From Autumnicola patrickiae (GTDB taxonomy: Bacteria; Bacteroidota; Bacteroidia; Flavobacteriales; Flavobacteriaceae): DNA of 64,000 nt. The translations under genes and the position numbers were made by a program. Each line of letters begins with the position of its first letter. The first letter of the stretch is position 1. Shown here piece by piece: positions 61,239-64,000 of this stretch. Under the pieces are notes generated by a model. That model was not told the origin of the DNA, made no database searches, and saw nothing but the letters and a program-made list of their open reading frames with translations. The DNA lies in contig NZ_JAVRHM010000008.1 in the NCBI RefSeq assembly GCF_031846525.1, forward strand, positions 1-64,000. The letters are read 5' to 3'.

Positions 61239-62387
61239 ATGAAAGTATTATTTGTAATTGATACTATAAATGGATCGGGTGCAGAGCGGAGTTTGGTTGA
61301 AATATCTCAGCATTTCAAGAACTATACTCCTGTTTTTGTACACCTATACAAAGGCGACCAATTAAAACCAAATTTGGAGGAAGCGGGAATAAAAGTTTAT
61401 TCGTTGAATATCCCGGGACCCAGAAATTTTTCAAAGGCAGCAAAGGAACTGGAAAAAATCTATGAAAAGGAGAAACCGGATATTATCCATTCCACTTTGT
61501 TCAGATCTGATGCTGTAACACGTAAGTTAAAATCGAACTATGACATTCCTTTGATAAGTAGTTTTGTAAATAATTCTTACAATAGACTACGTTTCCAGAA
61601 TCAACCACTTTCAATGCAGATCAAATTGAAATTGGTGCAGTTTTATGATACCTATACATCTAAGAAAGTAGATTTCTTTATCTCAAATTCTGAAACTATA
61701 AAGCAATCAAAGGCGAAATCTACGCTGGTGAATTTAGATAAAGTCAAAGTGATTTACAGGGGGAGAGATATTGATAAATTCACAAACGTAGGGCAAACTG
61801 AAGATTTAGAAGTTTTAAAAAAATCCTTGGGAATCGAAAACAAAAAGGTGTTGCTAAATGTTAGCCGACTCATTGAAAGGAAAGGGCAGTTAGATATGGT
61901 AAATTCCATGCCGGCTATTCTTAAAAAGTTTCCTGATACTGTACTCCTTATCGCTGGGCACGGTGTTTTTGAAGAAAAATTGAAGAACCGTGCAGAGGAA
62001 CTGGGTCTTGAAGATGAAATCAAAGTATTGGGAAGACGACCAGACGTGCCGCAACTGCTGTCTATTGCAGATCTTTTTGTGTACCCCAGTTATTTTGAAG
62101 GTTTGCCGGGTGCATTAATAGAAGCGATGTTAACGGAAAAAATTATTGTTTGCTCCGATATTCCTGAAAATATGGAATGTGTAGATGAAAATTCTGCCAT
62201 AATATTTAAAAGGGGGGACGTGAAGGACCTCACCGAAAAAGTTTTGGCTGTTATGGAGGATGAGCAGAAGTTTAAAGCATTGGGGAAAAATGCCAGGGAG
62301 ATTGCTGTAGGAAAATTTGATATTAATCAAATAGCAATGGAATATGAAAAGACCTACGGGCAATTGATAGCATCCAAAAAACATTAA
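61239..62387 (+). CDS. Glycosyltransferase family 4
   Basis: The 382-residue GT-B enzyme has a GT4 N-terminal half beginning VLFVIDTINGSGAERSLVEIS (about 3-23, family glycine region), NVSRLIERKGQLDMVNSM in the C-terminal nucleotide-binding domain (about 207-224), HGVFEEKLKNRAEELG and the EX7E motif in YFEGLPGALIEAML (about 286-299). These are retaining enzymes that use UDP- or GDP-sugars at the inner face of the membrane. Positioned 4 bases after the GT2 gene and 6 bases before the NodB-type gene. Confidence 0.9.
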   Translation: MKVLFVIDTINGSGAERSLVEISQHFKNYTPVFVHLYKGDQLKPNLEEAGIKVYSLNIPGPRNFSKAAKELEKIYEKEKPDIIHSTLFRSDAVTRKLKSNYDIPLISSFVNNSYNRLRFQNQPLSMQIKLKLVQFYDTYTSKKVDFFISNSETIKQSKAKSTLVNLDKVKVIYRGRDIDKFTNVGQTEDLEVLKKSLGIENKKVLLNVSRLIERKGQLDMVNSMPAILKKFPDTVLLIAGHGVFEEKLKNRAEELGLEDEIKVLGRRPDVPQLLSIADLFVYPSYFEGLPGALIEAMLTEKIIVCSDIPENMECVDENSAIIFKRGDVKDLTEKVLAVMEDEQKFKALGKNAREIAVGKFDINQIAMEYEKTYGQLIASKKH

Positions 62388-62393
62388 AAGGGT

Positions 62394-63257
62394 ATGAGGG
62401 ATAAATTGTATTCAGCATTAAGCAGCTTCCATTTCTTTTTTAAAAAGAGGTATGCCAAAAGGTTGAGAGTCCTTGCCTATCATACAGTACCAGATAAAAT
62501 GGCTTTTGAGAAGCAGGTAATTTACCTTAAGTCTCAATACAATATTATTAGTATAGAGGATTTGAAATCTCATTTCAGGGAAAACCAACCATTGCCTAAA
62601 AATCCGTTATTGATCACTTTCGATGACGGGGATATAACAGTACTCCAAAAAGGTTTGCCAGTACTCAAACAGCATAATCTCAGTAGTTGTTTGTTTATCA
62701 TCACAGGTTTGATAAACACCTCAAAAGATGTTTGGATCAAGAGGATCGAAGCCAAAGAAATGAAAGAAGGTAAAACCTATCTTCAGGCGAGGGAAGTGGT
62801 AAAGCAGTTTAAAGAAATATCCAACGTTGAACGGGTGGGGAGGATGGAAGAATATCTGGAGGTATCGAAACCACAATTGACCACCCAAGATTTAAAAGAA
62901 ATGATTCAAAGTGGGATGTTTATAGCAAACCATACCCACACCCATCCCATGCTCGATAAATGTACTCCCGAAGAAATTTCAGAAGAGCTAACGGAAGCAA
63001 AAAAAGTCTTTGAAACCTTGCAGTTCCCGGGGTTCGATGTGTTTGCTTATCCCAATGGTAATGCCGATGAACAAACTACTGAGGTTTTGAAAAAATTTAA
63101 CATGGAACTTGTATTCCTATTTGACCACAAAATCAATAAAAAAAATATGGATCCGCTGAACATTTCGCGCATCATGGTTGATAGCGATACTGAAATGACG
63201 GAATTTAAAGCGAAAGTTTCCGGGGCACATCCGTTTTTATTCCATCTGAGAAAGTAG
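62394..63257 (+). CDS. Polysaccharide deacetylase (NodB/CE4 family)
   Basis: CE4 enzymes remove N- or O-acetyl groups from sugars with a bound metal. The 287-residue protein has the metal/catalytic LITFDDGDITVL (about 72-83) and the His pair in ANHTHTHPMLDKC (about 180-192), the latter equal to the HxxxH motif, and FAYPNGNADEQTT (about 220-232). No signal peptide or membrane helix, so it would act in the cytoplasm on a lipid-linked or nucleotide-linked sugar, which is unusual for secreted CE4 enzymes but common in glycan loci. Confidence 0.87.
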   Translation: MRDKLYSALSSFHFFFKKRYAKRLRVLAYHTVPDKMAFEKQVIYLKSQYNIISIEDLKSHFRENQPLPKNPLLITFDDGDITVLQKGLPVLKQHNLSSCLFIITGLINTSKDVWIKRIEAKEMKEGKTYLQAREVVKQFKEISNVERVGRMEEYLEVSKPQLTTQDLKEMIQSGMFIANHTHTHPMLDKCTPEEISEELTEAKKVFETLQFPGFDVFAYPNGNADEQTTEVLKKFNMELVFLFDHKINKKNMDPLNISRIMVDSDTEMTEFKAKVSGAHPFLFHLRK

Positions 63258-63287
63258 AAAAATCAAATAAAATCAACATCTGTAAAT

Positions 63288-64000
63288 ATGCTGAAGTTTA
63301 GGAAAATAGATTACGATAAAGATGTCGATGAAATAATCAAGCTTTTAAATGCAAATTTTGAAACCGACCATACCAAAGAAGCTTTTCTTTGGAAACATTT
63401 TGAAAATCCTTTCGGACAATCATACGGATTATTGGCTGTTGATAACCATAGGATTGTGGGATTACGTATGTTTATGAGGTGGGAATTTTTGTGCGACAAC
63501 AAAGTCATAAAAGCAATTCGTCCTGTTGACACCTGTACAGATCATGATTACAGGGGAAAAGGTTTGTTTAAAAAGATAACCCTTCAGGGACTGGAAAATA
63601 TCAAAGAGGAATATGATCTTGTGTTTAACACGCCAAATGAGAACAGCAAACCTGGCTATTTGAAAATGGGATGGAAACCCATAGATGGCAATTTTAGCTA
63701 TAAAGTGGGGCTAATAAACTTCCTGAAAGGAGCAGAAAATTTTGAGGAAATAACATCAAAGGAGATGGATTTTCAAAAATCCTGGTTGGAAGAACTTTCC
63801 TGTCAAACAAATATTTCTAAAGATTACTTTACATGGAGATATGCAGACCAACAATATAAAATAGCCAAATTTAAGGATGGGGGTACCATTGTTTATAAGT
63901 TGACAAAATTGAAAGGAATTAAAAGTATTATTTTAGTGGATTCTTTTGGAGGTAAACAAAAGAGTACCCAGAGACTAATTTCTGTATGTTCAAAAAATAA
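63288..64000 (+). CDS. GNAT family acetyltransferase (3' end beyond window)
   Basis: The ATG at 63288 opens a frame that runs to the window edge without a stop, at least 237 codons. The first 130 residues are GNAT-like: MLKFRKIDYDKDVDEIIKLL (1-20), NPFGQSYGLLAVDNHRIVGLRM, CTDHDYRGKGLFKKIT with the acetyl-CoA loop (about 83-98) and NENSKPGYLKMGW. Longer two-domain GNAT proteins of this kind occur in polysaccharide loci and may O- or N-acetylate a sugar. The end and total length are unknown. Confidence 0.8.
   Translation, partial: MLKFRKIDYDKDVDEIIKLLNANFETDHTKEAFLWKHFENPFGQSYGLLAVDNHRIVGLRMFMRWEFLCDNKVIKAIRPVDTCTDHDYRGKGLFKKITLQGLENIKEEYDLVFNTPNENSKPGYLKMGWKPIDGNFSYKVGLINFLKGAENFEEITSKEMDFQKSWLEELSCQTNISKDYFTWRYADQQYKIAKFKDGGTIVYKLTKLKGIKSIILVDSFGGKQKSTQRLISVCSKN

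Overview
The window looks like chromosomal DNA of a member of the Bacteroidota, most likely a marine Flavobacteriaceae (Gramella/Salegentibacter-like; the genus is a guess). Reasons: AT-rich DNA, promoters of the Bacteroidota type (TAnnTTTG -7 boxes, few Shine-Dalgarno sequences), a fused alpha/beta 2-oxoacid dehydrogenase E1, a phosphatase and an M1-like protein each carrying an outer-membrane barrel, and short flavobacterial intergenic repeats. No rRNA, tRNA, transposase gene or CRISPR array was seen.

Positions 1 to about 31.7 kb hold mixed-strand housekeeping and envelope genes: cvfB-like, menB, two PH-domain membrane proteins, an alpha/beta hydrolase, the E1 fusion, an M1-like barrel protein, a LOG-family gene with uvrA, an ACP phosphodiesterase-like gene, a GlmM-type phosphohexomutase, a lipid A-type acyltransferase facing a rhomboid protease, a SIMPL protein, a TlpA-like lipoprotein, a GAF protein, an HD-PycTM membrane protein, a giant phosphatase/barrel lipoprotein, MscS and Dps. 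The gaps between them carry a dispersed 19-bp repeat (consensus AAAATGGCAATTATCGACC, 12 copies seen), sometimes inside small inverted-repeat-bounded elements.

From 31.8 kb to the right edge every gene is on the + strand, and nearly all belong to one surface polysaccharide/glycan locus. It starts with a LacI-type regulator, then dTDP-sugar genes (rfbB, rfbA), a UDP-HexNAc epimerase and dehydrogenase, a broken four-helix-bundle gene, UDP-glucose dehydrogenase, a PAPS-forming module (cysC, cysD, cysN) with a sulfotransferase, a UDP-glucuronate 4-epimerase-like gene, an ABC exporter, a pyruvyltransferase-like gene and two related GT2 genes. A CMP-pseudaminic acid cassette follows (pseB, pseC, aldo/keto reductase, two Gfo/Idh/MocA oxidoreductases, pseF, pseH-like, pseG, pseI), then a formyltransferase-like gene, a PIG-L deacetylase, a possible sialyltransferase-like gene, GT2, GT4, a NodB-type deacetylase and a GNAT gene cut by the window edge.

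Together these genes predict an acidic glycan with uronic acids, sulfate, possibly pyruvate, and a pseudaminic-acid-type nonulosonate that may be N-formylated. Export and polymerisation genes other than the ABC exporter are not in the window. The best candidates for something undescribed are the dispersed repeat with its start-codon-like core, the orphan HD-PycTM protein, the phosphatase/kinase-like/barrel protein, and the sulfation plus modified-pseudaminate chemistry.
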